Made by a program: the position numbers and the translations under genes. A stretch of DNA of 42,935 bases from Gordonia otitidis NBRC 100426. GTDB taxonomy: Bacteria > Actinomycetota > Actinomycetes > Mycobacteriales > Mycobacteriaceae. The first letter of the stretch is position 1; each line of letters begins with the position of its first letter. The notes beneath the pieces are model-generated. The model saw only the letters and a list, made by a program, of their open reading frames with translations, did no database searches and had not been told where the DNA came from. The DNA lies in NCBI RefSeq assembly GCF_000248075.1, contig NZ_BAFB01000012.1, positions 1 through 42,935 on the forward strand, written 5' to 3'. Below are positions 8,102 through 16,420 of the stretch, in pieces.

Positions 8102-9775
8102 ATGGAGGCGACGGTGACCAACGGCGGCGACGCTCAGTCAGCGGCAGAAGGCGCACACTCGACGGCAGAAGGCGCACAGTCGGCGGCAGAAGGCGCACGC
8201 TCGGCGGCAGAGAGCGCACGCTCGGCAGCAGGGAGCGCCCAGTCGACACCGGCGGCGCTGGCGCACGCGGCACGCACGTGGCCGACTCAACAAGCCGTCG
8301 TCGACACCCAGTGGGGCCAGACGGTCGAGCTGACCTATGCGGACCTGCTGGAGCGGGTACGCGATTTCGCCGCAGCGCTCGTCGCCTCGGGGTTCAGCCC
8401 TGGTGACCGGGGGGCGATCTGGTCGCCTAACAGCTACCACTGGCCCATCGCGGCGCTCGGCATCCAGTACGCCGGCGGGGTGCTTGTGCCCCTCAACACC
8501 CGGTACACGACCACCGAGGCCGTCGACGTGATCGAGCGCTCGCAGGTCGCGGCGGTCGTCGTGTCCGGAGATTTTCTCGGAGTCGATCATGCCGACGACC
8601 TGCTCGCCGAGCATCGTCGATCGCTGCCCGAACTCGTCGTCCGCGTGCCGCTCGGGGAGTCGACCAATGCGCCCGAAGGAGCCGTCGACTGGTCGTCCTT
8701 CCTGGCGCGTGGGAATGCGCAGACACGTGCGGAGGCGGATCGTCGAGCAGCAGCTGTCGCACCAGACGACATCTCCGACATCCTGTTCACCTCGGGAACC
8801 ACCGGGAAGTCGAAAGGTGTTCTGGCAGAGCATCAGCAGACCATCGCGGGCTCGCGCGCATGGGGGGCCAACGGACGCCTGAGCCCAACCGATCGCTACC
8901 TGATGGTCAACCCGTACTTCCACACCTTCGGATACAAGGCGGGCATCCTTCCGGCGATCCTGTTCGGCGCGACGATGATTCCACTCGCGGTCTACTCCCC
9001 CGCCGACGCCATGCGGCTCGTCGAATCACAGCGTGCGACCGTCTTCCCTGGAGCGCCGACGATCTTCCAGACCATCCTCGACGATCCATCACGTCCCGAT
9101 CACGACCTGTCGTCGCTCCGGCTGGTGGTCACCGGCGCAGCTATCGTGCCGGTGGTCCTGGTCGAACGCATTCAACGCGACCTCGGTGTCGACACGGTGA
9201 TCACCGCATACGGACAGACCGAGTCGAGTGGGTTCATCTCCACCTGCCGACCGGACGACGACGATGTCACGGTGGCCACGACATGCGGGCGTGCGTTCGA
9301 GGGGATGGAGATCGCAGTGTCCGATCAGGGCGAGGTTCTCGCCCGCGGAGCGATGGTCATGCGTGGATACCTCGACGATCCAGCAGCAACCACCGCGACC
9401 ATAGACGCCGACGGCTGGCTGCACACCGGTGACGTCGGGGTCATCGACGAACGCGGGAATCTCCGGATCACCGACCGACTCAAGGACATGTACATCTGCG
9501 GCGGCTTCAACGTCTACCCCGCCGAGGTCGAGCAGACGCTCGCCCGCCTCGACGGGGTGACCGAAACCGCTGTCATCGGGGTGCACGACGACAGACTCGG
9601 AGAGGTCGGCCGTGCATTCGTAGCCCTTCGCGAGGGCGCCACGCTCACCGAGGACGACGTACTCACCTACGCCCGCACACATTTGGCCAACTTCAAAGTG
9701 CCGCGCTCGGTGGTGTTCGTCGACGGATTCCCACGCAACGCGTCCGGCAAGATCCTCAAACGCGAACTGCACTGA
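8102..9775 (+). CDS. fadD3: HIP-CoA ligase FadD3
   Basis: Acyl-CoA synthetase of 557 residues that adenylates the propionate side chain of HIP and forms its CoA thioester, the entry step of steroid C/D-ring breakdown. Signatures: ISDILFTSGTTGKSKGVLAE (P-loop, A3 motif), VNPYFHTFGYKAGILPA, VITAYGQTESSG (A5), DGWLHTGDVGVID (A7), ITDRLKDMYICGGFNVYPAE (A8 hinge), and Lys in GKILKREL (A10). Wording matches M. tuberculosis FadD3 over the full enzyme, but the N terminus is about 50 residues longer and built of heptad repeats. The real enzyme fold begins near residue 49 (TPAALAHAARTWP). No good Shine-Dalgarno precedes the ATG. The last 20 bases overlap the end of the convergent VOC gene. Confidence 0.9.
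   Translation: MEATVTNGGDAQSAAEGAHSTAEGAQSAAEGARSAAESARSAAGSAQSTPAALAHAARTWPTQQAVVDTQWGQTVELTYADLLERVRDFAAALVASGFSPGDRGAIWSPNSYHWPIAALGIQYAGGVLVPLNTRYTTTEAVDVIERSQVAAVVVSGDFLGVDHADDLLAEHRRSLPELVVRVPLGESTNAPEGAVDWSSFLARGNAQTRAEADRRAAAVAPDDISDILFTSGTTGKSKGVLAEHQQTIAGSRAWGANGRLSPTDRYLMVNPYFHTFGYKAGILPAILFGATMIPLAVYSPADAMRLVESQRATVFPGAPTIFQTILDDPSRPDHDLSSLRLVVTGAAIVPVVLVERIQRDLGVDTVITAYGQTESSGFISTCRPDDDDVTVATTCGRAFEGMEIAVSDQGEVLARGAMVMRGYLDDPAATTATIDADGWLHTGDVGVIDERGNLRITDRLKDMYICGGFNVYPAEVEQTLARLDGVTETAVIGVHDDRLGEVGRAFVALREGATLTEDDVLTYARTHLANFKVPRSVVFVDGFPRNASGKILKRELH
8141..8245 (+). repeat. 21-bp coding tandem repeat in fadD3
   Basis: Five successive 21-bp units (8141-8161, 8162-8182, 8183-8203, 8204-8224, 8225-8245) encode degenerate heptads of the form AAEGARS (AAEGAHS, TAEGAQS, AAEGARS, AAESARS, AAGSAQS). 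The period preserves the reading frame. The predicted segment is Ala-rich, polar and probably helical or disordered. Such a repeat is not part of the acyl-CoA synthetase fold. Confidence 0.95.
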
Positions 9776-10348
9776 CACGCCGTCGGGACCTAGACGTGTC
9801 CCCGGACCATGACTTCGCCTGCGCGGTTGCCCATTCCGCGACGCGGCGGGCGCTTTCCTCCTCGGAGAGATCCTCGACGCGGGTCATCACCGACCAGCGC
9901 ACGCCGAACGGGTCGAGCACCGACGCGAACCTGTCGCCCGAGACGAACGTCGTGAGCGGTTCACGGATCGTCGCGCCGGACGCCTCGGCCCTAGCGACCA
10001 CGTCGTCGGCGTCGGCACAGTAGAACCCCAATGAGTAGCAGGCCGCGGGGCCGTCAGGTGCCGGTATCAGCCCGTACGCTTCGTTGGGTTCACCGAGTTG
10101 CAGGTGGCCCGTACCGAAGTCGAGGTCGGCATGTGCGACCACACCGTCGAATTCGGTCACGTCGACGACACGTGCGCCGAACACGCTGGCGTAGAAGTCG
10201 ATTGCCTGCTGAGCGCGCGGTACGACGAGGAACGGGTCAGACTCGTGAGCCCATGTGGAATGCCGTCGGTGGTGTGCGCGCCGGTGGCGCCGTGCAGAGT
10301 GGAGCCGGTGTCGTTCTCTTGTCCGGTGGCGTTCTCGTGTGATGTCAT
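9756..10348 (-). pseudogene. VOC (glyoxalase/PhnB-like) gene with a frameshift
   Basis: A VOC-superfamily protein, about 197 residues if intact. The 3' part reads clearly as a PhnB-like VOC domain: ASVFGARVVDVTEF, LQLGEPNEAYGL, LGFYCADADDVVARAEASGA, and VLDPFGVRWSVMTRVEDLS. The 5' part starts at ATG 10348 (MTSHENATGQ...GIPHGLTSLT) and then leaves frame. The expected continuation PFLVVPRAQQAIDFY is found in the next frame. Restoring one C in the run at 10234-10236 would join HGLTSLT to PFLVVP exactly as in the family. So a single base is missing, through mutation or a sequencing error in a homopolymer. A shorter product from GTG 10184 would lack the first beta strand. The end overlaps the 3' end of fadD3. 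The gene is divergent from an AraC regulator, a common pairing. Confidence 0.8.
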
Positions 10349-10414
10349 GCTCGTCACGGTAGGGATGACGCGCGCCACAAGGCTTGTAGATTTGCGACGA
10401 CTATCGTGGAGTCC

Positions 10415-11233
10415 ATGCCCGCCCGCGGAGCGCACCACACCGGCGGCCCCGACACGCGCGGGGTGCTCTACCCCGCCCGCCTCCCCACCTTCGACCGCCT
10501 CGCCGCGGCCGACGACCTCGCACCGATCGTCGCATGGTTCTGGATACCGCAGTGGAATCTCGCGCCGGGCAGGACCTCGCGGCAGAATGTCCTGCCGTTT
10601 CCCGCATGCAACCTCGTCGTCGAACCCGAAGGTGTCACGATCGTCGGTCCGACGACGCGATGCTCGCATCGGGATCTGACGGGAACGGGGTGGGCAGTGG
10701 GTGCGCTGCTGCGGCCGGCAGGCGCTGCGGCGCTCGACATATCCCCGCGGGAACTGCGCGACGACGCCCTTCAGTACCACGCCACCGAGCTGTTCGACTC
10801 CATCTCTGCCGCAATGAGTGTCGGATCGCCAGAGATCGCCGAAGCCGCGTCTCGCTTCTCGTCGTGGCTGCGCGAGCGGACGACGAGAGCGCCGGATTCG
10901 GCGCTACTCGCCAATGAGATGGTCGACCTGATAGCGGGCGACCGCAGCATCATTCGCGTCGACGATCTCGCCCGCCGATTGTCGATGTCCGTGCGCAGCG
11001 TCCAACGTGTGGCCGATCGGTACATCGGGCTCTCGCCGCTCGCGGTTATCCGGCGATACCGACTGCAGGAGGCCGCTGAGCGTCTGCGCGCCGATCCCGA
11101 GATCACCCTCGCCGAGGTCGCCGCAGATCTCGCATACACCGACCAGGCACACTTCTCGGCCGACTTTCGTCACACGCTCGGACTGCCTCCCGGCGAGTAC
11201 CGACGCAGCGTCGAGAAGGCTGTGGACTCGTGA
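10415..11233 (+). CDS. AraC-family transcriptional regulator
   Basis: Transcription factor of about 272 residues. The N-terminal half (about 1-165) resembles the DUF6597-type ligand domain found in many actinobacterial AraC proteins (IVAWFWIPQWNL, NVLPFPACNLVVEPEG, TGWAVGALLRPAG). The C-terminal half (about 180-265) is the double helix-turn-helix: VDDLARRLSMSVRSVQRVAD, then ITLAEVAADLAYTDQAHFSA, ending FRHTLGLPPGEYR. A GTG at 10406 is an alternative start. The gene is divergent from the VOC gene across 66 bases and is likely its regulator. The stop overlaps the GTG of the next gene (GTGA), so the downstream kinase gene is coupled to it. Confidence 0.88.
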   Translation: MPARGAHHTGGPDTRGVLYPARLPTFDRLAAADDLAPIVAWFWIPQWNLAPGRTSRQNVLPFPACNLVVEPEGVTIVGPTTRCSHRDLTGTGWAVGALLRPAGAAALDISPRELRDDALQYHATELFDSISAAMSVGSPEIAEAASRFSSWLRERTTRAPDSALLANEMVDLIAGDRSIIRVDDLARRLSMSVRSVQRVADRYIGLSPLAVIRRYRLQEAAERLRADPEITLAEVAADLAYTDQAHFSADFRHTLGLPPGEYRRSVEKAVDS

Positions 11234-12747
11234 CCGATACGGAGCCAACCGAGGAACTGCTCGCCGGGGTCGGCGTCATCGATCCGGCCACTCCCACGCG
11301 GAGAATCGTCACGCATGGTGCGGTGATCATTCTCAACGGCGACCGCGCATGGAAGTTCAAACGGCCGGTTCGGTTGCGCTACTTCGACTTCAGCACCCCA
11401 CAACGTCGTCGAGACGCGCTCGACGACGAGCTCCGGCTCAACCGCCGCTTCGCACCTGGTCTCTACGTGGCAGTGCACACCATCCGCCGCAGCGCGACCG
11501 GTGCGCTCTCGCTCGACGGCTCCGGCGAGGTCGTTGACCACGTGCTCGAGATGAAGCGATTCGACGACGATGCGCTGCTCATCACGCACGCGCATTCAGG
11601 GGGTCTCAGCGACGAGTTGCTGCAGCGGCTCGCGGTGCGGATCGTCGCGCTCCATCGCACGTCGGAAATCAGTGAGGATCCGCTTGGGGCACAACGACTA
11701 CAGGACGTCGTTGACGGGAATCTCGCGAGTATGTCGGTGTTCCCGCAGATCATCGACCCCGCTGCGGCAACCGAACTCACCGACCGCATCACGGCATTGG
11801 TCACCGAGCATCGCGAACTGCTCGACGAACGGGCGCGTGCCGGTCGAGTACGCCGCTGCCATGGCGACCTGCATCTCGCGAACGTCGCGATCATCGACGG
11901 CGAGCCGACTCCGTTCGACTGCCTGGAATTCGACGCCGAGATGGCCACCACCGATGTTCTGTACGACCTTGCGTTTCTCGCGATGGATCTCTGGGCGCGT
12001 GGGCTGCGCCACGAGGCCAACGTCGTCGTCAACACATACTTCGACCACGCGGACGTCGACGGTCGGACCGATGACGAGCGCGCGTTCTGCCTCTTGCCGG
12101 TGATGCTTGCGGTGCGTGCGACGGTTCGTGCACATGTCGCGGCCGCCGAGGGAGACGTCACACGGGCACACGAGTACTTCTCTCTCGCACGGGGATTCAC
12201 AGAGTCCCGGACACCCCGACTCATCGCGATCGGCGGCGGGTCGGGGACCGGGAAGTCGACCATCGCGCGAGCGATCGGCGGCAGCGTCGATCCCGCACCC
12301 GGCGCGCGCATCCTGCGGACCGACGTGCTCCGCAAGAGGCTCGCAGGCGTGAGCATCGAGGACGAACTCCCACGTTCGGCGTACACGGACTCAGCTCGGG
12401 CTGCGGTCTACACCGGGATGTTTCGTGTTGCCGAGGACGACCTCACCGCGGGGATGAGCGTGATCGCCGACGCCGTGTTCGGTCGGACGAACCAGTCCGC
12501 GTCGATAGCCGACGTCGCCCGCCACGCGGGCGTCGACTTCACCGGCATCTGGCTGGAACTGTCCGAGGGGGAACGCATCTCACGAATCGAGCACCGCGAG
12601 GCGGATGCCTCCGACGCCGACGCCGACGTCGCCCGCAGGCAGACCGCGGCCCTGGAACCGCCCAGTGGTGAATGGCGGCGGGTCGAGTCCTCCGGCGACA
12701 TCGCGACCGTGGTCGCCGCGTGTGGATTCGACGACGTCACGAACTGA
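11230..12747 (+). CDS. APH-like kinase fused to AAA_33 P-loop ATPase
   Basis: A 505-residue cytosolic protein with two kinase-like halves. Residues about 30-300 form an aminoglycoside-phosphotransferase-like fold: a beta-hairpin with WKFKRPVRLRYFDF, the catalytic loop CHGDLHLANV (His211, Asp213) and a metal-binding DCLEFD. Residues about 328-500 are a zeta-toxin/AAA_33-type ATPase with Walker A GGGSGTGKST near residue 335 and RTDVLRKRLAG after it. This architecture is the one of M. tuberculosis Rv2004c, a DosR-regulon protein of unknown substrate. The GTG overlaps the AraC stop. It converges on lysS with 19 bases between. The domain call is firm; the physiological reaction is unknown. Confidence 0.85.
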   Translation: MTDTEPTEELLAGVGVIDPATPTRRIVTHGAVIILNGDRAWKFKRPVRLRYFDFSTPQRRRDALDDELRLNRRFAPGLYVAVHTIRRSATGALSLDGSGEVVDHVLEMKRFDDDALLITHAHSGGLSDELLQRLAVRIVALHRTSEISEDPLGAQRLQDVVDGNLASMSVFPQIIDPAAATELTDRITALVTEHRELLDERARAGRVRRCHGDLHLANVAIIDGEPTPFDCLEFDAEMATTDVLYDLAFLAMDLWARGLRHEANVVVNTYFDHADVDGRTDDERAFCLLPVMLAVRATVRAHVAAAEGDVTRAHEYFSLARGFTESRTPRLIAIGGGSGTGKSTIARAIGGSVDPAPGARILRTDVLRKRLAGVSIEDELPRSAYTDSARAAVYTGMFRVAEDDLTAGMSVIADAVFGRTNQSASIADVARHAGVDFTGIWLELSEGERISRIEHREADASDADADVARRQTAALEPPSGEWRRVESSGDIATVVAACGFDDVTN

Positions 12748-12766
12748 GTGCCGCGTTGGCGTCAGC

Positions 12767-14311
12767 TCAGTCGCGCATCGGCTTGACCAGAGGGAACAAG
12801 ATGGTCTCGCGGATTCCAAGGCCGGTCAGTGCCATCAGCAACCGGTCGATACCCATGCCCGTGCCGGCGGTCGGAGGCATGCCGTACTCCATCGCGGCGA
12901 GGAACTCCTCGTCGAGCCGCATGGCCTCGTCGTCACCTGCGGCCGCGAGGCGGGCCTGGTCGACGAACCGTTCACGCTGGATGACCGGGTCGACGAGCTC
13001 CGAGTAGCCGGTGGCCAGCTCGAACCCGCGAACGTAGAGGTCCCACTTCTCGACGACGCCTGGCACGCTGCGATGAGCGCGGACGAGCGGCGACGTCTCG
13101 ACGGGAAAGTCGCGCACGAACACCGGCTGCGAAAGCTTCTCGCCGACCATGTGCTCCCACAGTTCCTCGACGAGCTTTCCGTGTCCGTACCCCTTGTCCT
13201 TCGGCACCTCGAGGCCGACGCGTTCGGCGATGGCGAGGAGTTCGTCGACGGTTGTGCCGGGGTGCTCCGGCCCGCCGTCGGGCACGATCTCCTGACCGAG
13301 CGCCTCCGACAACGACGGGTACATCTCCAGGGAGGTCCACTCGCCCGACAGATCGTAGGTGCTGCCGTCGGGCATCTCCGGTGTGAGCGTGCCGAGTGCG
13401 CCGAGCGCGACCTCCTGGACGATCTCGCGGGTCATGGTCGCGGCGTCGTCGTAGGTGCCGTAGGCCTGGTAGGTCTCGAGCATCGCGAACTCGGGCGAGT
13501 GCGTCGAGTCGGCGCCCTCGTTGCGGAAGTTGCGGTTGATCTCGAAGACGCGCTCGATACCGCCGACCACTGCACGCTTGAGGAACAGTTCCGGTGCGAT
13601 TCGCAGATAGAGGTCGATGTCGAATGCGTTGGAATGAGTCACGAAGGGGCGAGCGGCCGCGCCACCGTGCAGTGTCTGCAGCATCGGGGTCTCGACCTCG
13701 AGGAACCCGCGCGTCACGAGCGCCTTGCGCAGCTCGGCGATCACCGCGATGCGCGTGCGTGCGATCTCGCGGGCCTCGGGACGCATGATGAGGTCGACGT
13801 AACGCTGGCGGACGCGCGTCTCCTCGTTCATCTCCTTGTGCGCAACCGGCAACGGCCGCAACGCCTTCGATGCCATCGCCCAGTCGTCGGCCATCACCGA
13901 CAGTTCTCCGGTACGGGAGCTGATGACCTCGCCATGGACGTAGACGATGTCACCGAGGTCGACGTCGGATTTCCATCGCGCGAGCGACTCCTCACCGACA
14001 CCGTTGAAGCTGATCATGGCCTGCAGTTGAGTGCCGTCACCTTCCTGCAACGTCGCAAAGCACAACTTGCCCTTGTTGCGCAGAAAGATCACACGACCGG
14101 CGACCCCGACCTGCAGCCCGGTCTCGGTGCCTGCCTCGAGGTCCGGGTGGGCGGCGCGGATCTCGGAAAGGCTGTGCGTCCGTCCGATCGACACCGGGTA
14201 CGCTTGCCCACCCTCGGCGAGGATGCGCTCACGCTTCTCGCGCCGGATGCGGAGTTGCTCGGGCGTCTGGTCGTCATCCGTCGCGTTCGTCGTGGTCACG
14301 GGTTCGCTCAC
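12767..14311 (-). CDS. lysS: Lysyl-tRNA synthetase, class II
   Basis: Charges tRNA-Lys with lysine for translation; 514 residues, the normal bacterial length. An N-terminal OB-fold anticodon domain ([20 protein letters not shown], near residues 70-90) precedes the class II catalytic core. Motif 2 is [20 protein letters not shown], followed by [12 protein letters not shown]. Motif 3 is [13 protein letters not shown], close to the C terminus, with the ending FPLVKPMRD. The start is a GTG with no strong Shine-Dalgarno. It is the last minus-strand gene of the pantothenate-side block, separated by 80 bases from the rhodanese-like gene, as in mycobacteria where lysS follows coaX. Confidence 0.97.
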   Translation of the reverse strand: MSEPVTTTNATDDDQTPEQLRIRREKRERILAEGGQAYPVSIGRTHSLSEIRAAHPDLEAGTETGLQVGVAGRVIFLRNKGKLCFATLQEGDGTQLQAMISFNGVGEESLARWKSDVDLGDIVYVHGEVISSRTGELSVMADDWAMASKALRPLPVAHKEMNEETRVRQRYVDLIMRPEAREIARTRIAVIAELRKALVTRGFLEVETPMLQTLHGGAAARPFVTHSNAFDIDLYLRIAPELFLKRAVVGGIERVFEINRNFRNEGADSTHSPEFAMLETYQAYGTYDDAATMTREIVQEVALGALGTLTPEMPDGSTYDLSGEWTSLEMYPSLSEALGQEIVPDGGPEHPGTTVDELLAIAERVGLEVPKDKGYGHGKLVEELWEHMVGEKLSQPVFVRDFPVETSPLVRAHRSVPGVVEKWDLYVRGFELATGYSELVDPVIQRERFVDQARLAAAGDDEAMRLDEEFLAAMEYGMPPTAGTGMGIDRLLMALTGLGIRETILFPLVKPMRD

Positions 14312-14391
14312 GCATCGAAGACTATCGGCCGACGTGGGGTCGGTGAAAATCGCGCCCTGCGGCGAGTGTTGTCACCGCACCCACCGCACCG

Positions 14392-14823
14392 TCAGTGCGC
14401 TGAGAACATCGCCAGCTCGGCGGGGCTGATGCTGCCGTTGATGCGGTCGCGGCGTAGCCGCGTGAACCCGCCGACCACGAACACGGCACCGGTGACTCCA
14501 CGTGCCTGTAGGTGCCACGCCAACCACTCGGCCTCATGTCCGTCGTCGCTGACCAGAATCCAGCGTCGATCATGTGTGGCCGTCTGTAGAGCCTTCGGCG
14601 ATCCCGGCGTGAGCAGGTCGAGGACCTCGGTTGCCTCGACGGCGAGTGCCCCGATCAACGCACCGTCGAGTGAGCGTTTGCGGTGGCTGCGGATGTCGAC
14701 CGGGACAGCACCCGCCGCCACGGCGGCGCGATATGCGGTCGGTTGGACCGATAGCGGGGCGCTGGGGGCGTGAGCCGAGATCGGTGCGTGGACGTGCTGG
14801 GTGAACTGGACCGATGCGGTCAT
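14392..14823 (-). CDS. Rhodanese-like protein lacking the active-site Cys
   Basis: Single rhodanese domain of about 143 residues. The typical elements PVDIRSHRKRSLDGALIGAL (CH2-A region), RRWILVSDDGHEAEWLAWHL (active-site loop) and AVFVVGGFTRLR are in the right order. The loop that normally reads C-E/D-x-G-x-x has Ser92 in the Cys position (SDDGHE), so classical sulfurtransfer through a persulfide is not expected. The ATG at 14823 overlaps the TGA of an upstream 20-codon frame. The gene lies between lysS and coaX and is preceded by a cysteine-rich leader peptide, which suggests control by cysteine supply. Domain assignment is good; the function is open. Confidence 0.78.
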   Translation of the reverse strand: MTASVQFTQHVHAPISAHAPSAPLSVQPTAYRAAVAAGAVPVDIRSHRKRSLDGALIGALAVEATEVLDLLTPGSPKALQTATHDRRWILVSDDGHEAEWLAWHLQARGVTGAVFVVGGFTRLRRDRINGSISPAELAMFSAH

Positions 14824-14882
14824 GAGAGAGATACCTCGAGTGATCGAAAACGAGCGGGGGCGTCGACGAAGGGCGGCCGCAT
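14820..14882 (-). CDS. Possible second upstream ORF, 20 codons
   Basis: ATG at 14882, ten bases after the stop of the cysteine-rich leader, opens MRPPFVDAPARFRSLEVSLS and ends with a TGA that overlaps the rhodanese ATG (ATGA). The exact junction suggests translational coupling, in which ribosomes passing the leader could re-initiate here and then at the rhodanese gene. There is no family similarity and no clear Shine-Dalgarno, so coincidence is possible. Confidence 0.3.
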   Translation of the reverse strand: MRPPFVDAPARFRSLEVSLS

Positions 14883-14891
14883 GAAGCGGAC

Positions 14892-14921
14892 TCAGCCCTG
14901 ACAACACTCCTCACAGCTCAT
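14892..14921 (-). CDS. Cysteine-rich leader peptide MSCEECCQG
   Basis: A complete nine-codon frame encodes Met-Ser-Cys-Glu-Glu-Cys-Cys-Gln-Gly followed by TGA. It stands 69 bases upstream of the rhodanese-like start on the same strand. Three Cys in nine residues, including a Cys-Cys pair, resembles the short polycysteine upstream ORFs reported in mycobacteria as cysteine-responsive attenuators of sulfur genes. Ribosome stalling at Cys codons when cysteine is scarce would alter expression downstream. No Shine-Dalgarno precedes the ATG, compatible with the leaderless translation typical of such ORFs. The role is inferred from composition and position. Confidence 0.65.
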   Translation of the reverse strand: MSCEECCQG

Positions 14922-15031
14922 GATCACGGCGACAAGTGTGCCACAGCTCGCGGCCCGAGGCCAGACCGATGCAGGGTTGTGCGCCTCGTGGGCCGAATGG
15001 CCGCCATCCCCGGACCCGGGGTGACAGTGAC

Positions 15032-15841
15032 TCAACGACTACCGCGGGCTCGTCCCTGCTGCTTGGCTCGTTCCGAGACCAGCCGTAAACCCTCCAGGGT
15101 CAGATACGAGTGGTGTTCGGTGAGCGTGCGGCTCTCCGGGAAGATCAGCGGCGCCAGCGACCCGGTGGCCACCACCGTCACGTCGCGCGCGTCGAATCCG
15201 TCGACGCCCTGGCGGATACGGTCCACGAGACCGTCGACCTGTCCCGCGAAGCCGTAGAGGATGCCCGACTGCAACGCCTCGACGGTGTTCTTGCCCAACA
15301 CGCCACGTGGCGGCATCAACTCCACCCGACGCACGGTCACGGTGTGCTCGGCGAGGGCTTCGACGCCCAGATTCACTCCCGGCGCGATCGCGCCACCGAG
15401 GAACTCCCCCTTCGCCGAGACCGCATCGACCACGGTGGCCGTGCCGAATGCGGCGACGATGCACGGGCCTCCGTAGAGATGGTGCGCGGCGAGACAGTTG
15501 GCAACGCGATCGGTGCCGACCTCCTTGGGGTTGTCGACGAGGAGCGGCACTCCGGTTCGTACACCGGGTTCGAGCAGGACGTGGTGGACGCCGTCGTAGT
15601 ACCTCGCGACCATCACGCGCAGCTCACGCAGCAACGACGGCACTGTCGACAACGCGGCAACGCCCGTGATCTGCTCGATGTCGCCGCCGAGCAGACCCCG
15701 GATCGTCATGGCGAGTTCGTCGGCGGTCAGGTGCGGGTCGGTGTGAATCCGCCAATCGCGCACCAGAGCGGCGTGATCACCCGAACCCGCGAACACCCCC
15801 AGATGGATGTTCGTGTTCCCGACCTCGACGGTGAGTAACAT
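15032..15841 (-). CDS. coaX: Type III pantothenate kinase
   Basis: Phosphorylates pantothenate, the first step of coenzyme A synthesis; 269 residues. Family motifs: VEVGNTNIHLGVF at the N terminus (phosphate-binding), VRTGVPLLVDNPKEVGTDRV, NCLAAH, FGTATVVDAVSAKGEFLGGA, and GKNTVEALQSGILYGFAGQV. The usual Asp of DxGNT is Glu6 here. The ATG was chosen because it begins directly at the first beta strand; the frame is open upstream through panD. The gene follows panD by ten bases, and together with panC this makes a pantothenate/CoA operon in the order panC-panD-coaX, as in mycobacteria. Actinobacteria often also carry type I kinase CoaA, which is not in view. Confidence 0.9.
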   Translation of the reverse strand: MLLTVEVGNTNIHLGVFAGSGDHAALVRDWRIHTDPHLTADELAMTIRGLLGGDIEQITGVAALSTVPSLLRELRVMVARYYDGVHHVLLEPGVRTGVPLLVDNPKEVGTDRVANCLAAHHLYGGPCIVAAFGTATVVDAVSAKGEFLGGAIAPGVNLGVEALAEHTVTVRRVELMPPRGVLGKNTVEALQSGILYGFAGQVDGLVDRIRQGVDGFDARDVTVVATGSLAPLIFPESRTLTEHHSYLTLEGLRLVSERAKQQGRARGSR

Positions 15842-15851
15842 CTGCGCGAAC

Positions 15852-16304
15852 CTACACCCCGGTCTCGGCGAAATCGGTTCGCGCCGAATCCGCTTCGGGG
15901 TGACGCGGGTCGAACAGACCCGAGCCCCCGGGTGCGTGCGCGGGGTCCGAGCCGTTCTCCAGCACCCGATTGGCCTCGTCGACGAAGACGACGTGCGGGC
16001 TGTACTCACGCACCTCGGCCTCGTCGAGGATTCCGTAGGCGATGATGATCACGAGGTCACCGGGATGAACCAGATGCGCTGCGGCACCGTTGATCCCGAT
16101 GACGCCGGTGCCACGGTCACCCGCGATGGCGTAGGTCTCGAGCCGCGCGCCGTTCGTGATGTCGACAATGGTGACCTGTTCGCCTTCGAGTAGGTCTGCG
16201 GCGTCGAGAAGGTCGGCATCGATCGTGACCGAACCGACGTAGTGCAGGTCGGCCTGGGTGACGGTCGCCCGGTGGATCTTCGACGTCATCATGGTGCGAA
16301 ACAT
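15852..16304 (-). CDS. panD: Aspartate 1-decarboxylase
   Basis: Pyruvoyl enzyme making beta-alanine from aspartate for pantothenate synthesis; 150 residues. The self-cleavage site is Gly24-Ser25 in [14 protein letters not shown], with Ser25 in the standard position when translation starts at ATG 16304 ([15 protein letters not shown]). Lys9, [20 protein letters not shown] and the C-terminal extension past residue 115 are as in mycobacterial PanD. A purine-rich AGAGGA lies nine bases before the ATG. It follows panC after 116 bases and precedes coaX by ten. Confidence 0.95.
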   Translation of the reverse strand: MFRTMMTSKIHRATVTQADLHYVGSVTIDADLLDAADLLEGEQVTIVDITNGARLETYAIAGDRGTGVIGINGAAAHLVHPGDLVIIIAYGILDEAEVREYSPHVVFVDEANRVLENGSDPAHAPGGSGLFDPRHPEADSARTDFAETGV

Positions 16305-16420
16305 GCTGTCATTCCTCTGTGTTGACGCGCAGCGGCTGCTGCTGTGTGGAGGGCGGGCTGCAGAGTCTGTTGGGGTGGTCGCGGCGAGCCCGACCGGCAC
16401 TCGTCGTCCGATCGTCGGGG

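Noticed and set aside
8138..8923. Cys/Arg-rich frame opposite the fadD3 repeats
   Set aside because: The CAFCRR repeats are the complement of the 21-bp heptad repeat; no independent start signal or family likeness.
12605..14773. A 722-codon open frame on the plus strand
   Set aside because: It lies antisense to lysS and the rhodanese-like gene and has Arg/His/Gly-rich, motif-free sequence. It is a by-product of GC-rich codon use in a strongly supported gene.
16305..16420. A regulatory RNA or riboswitch between panC and panD
   Set aside because: No stable hairpin or conserved aptamer pattern could be made out by eye.
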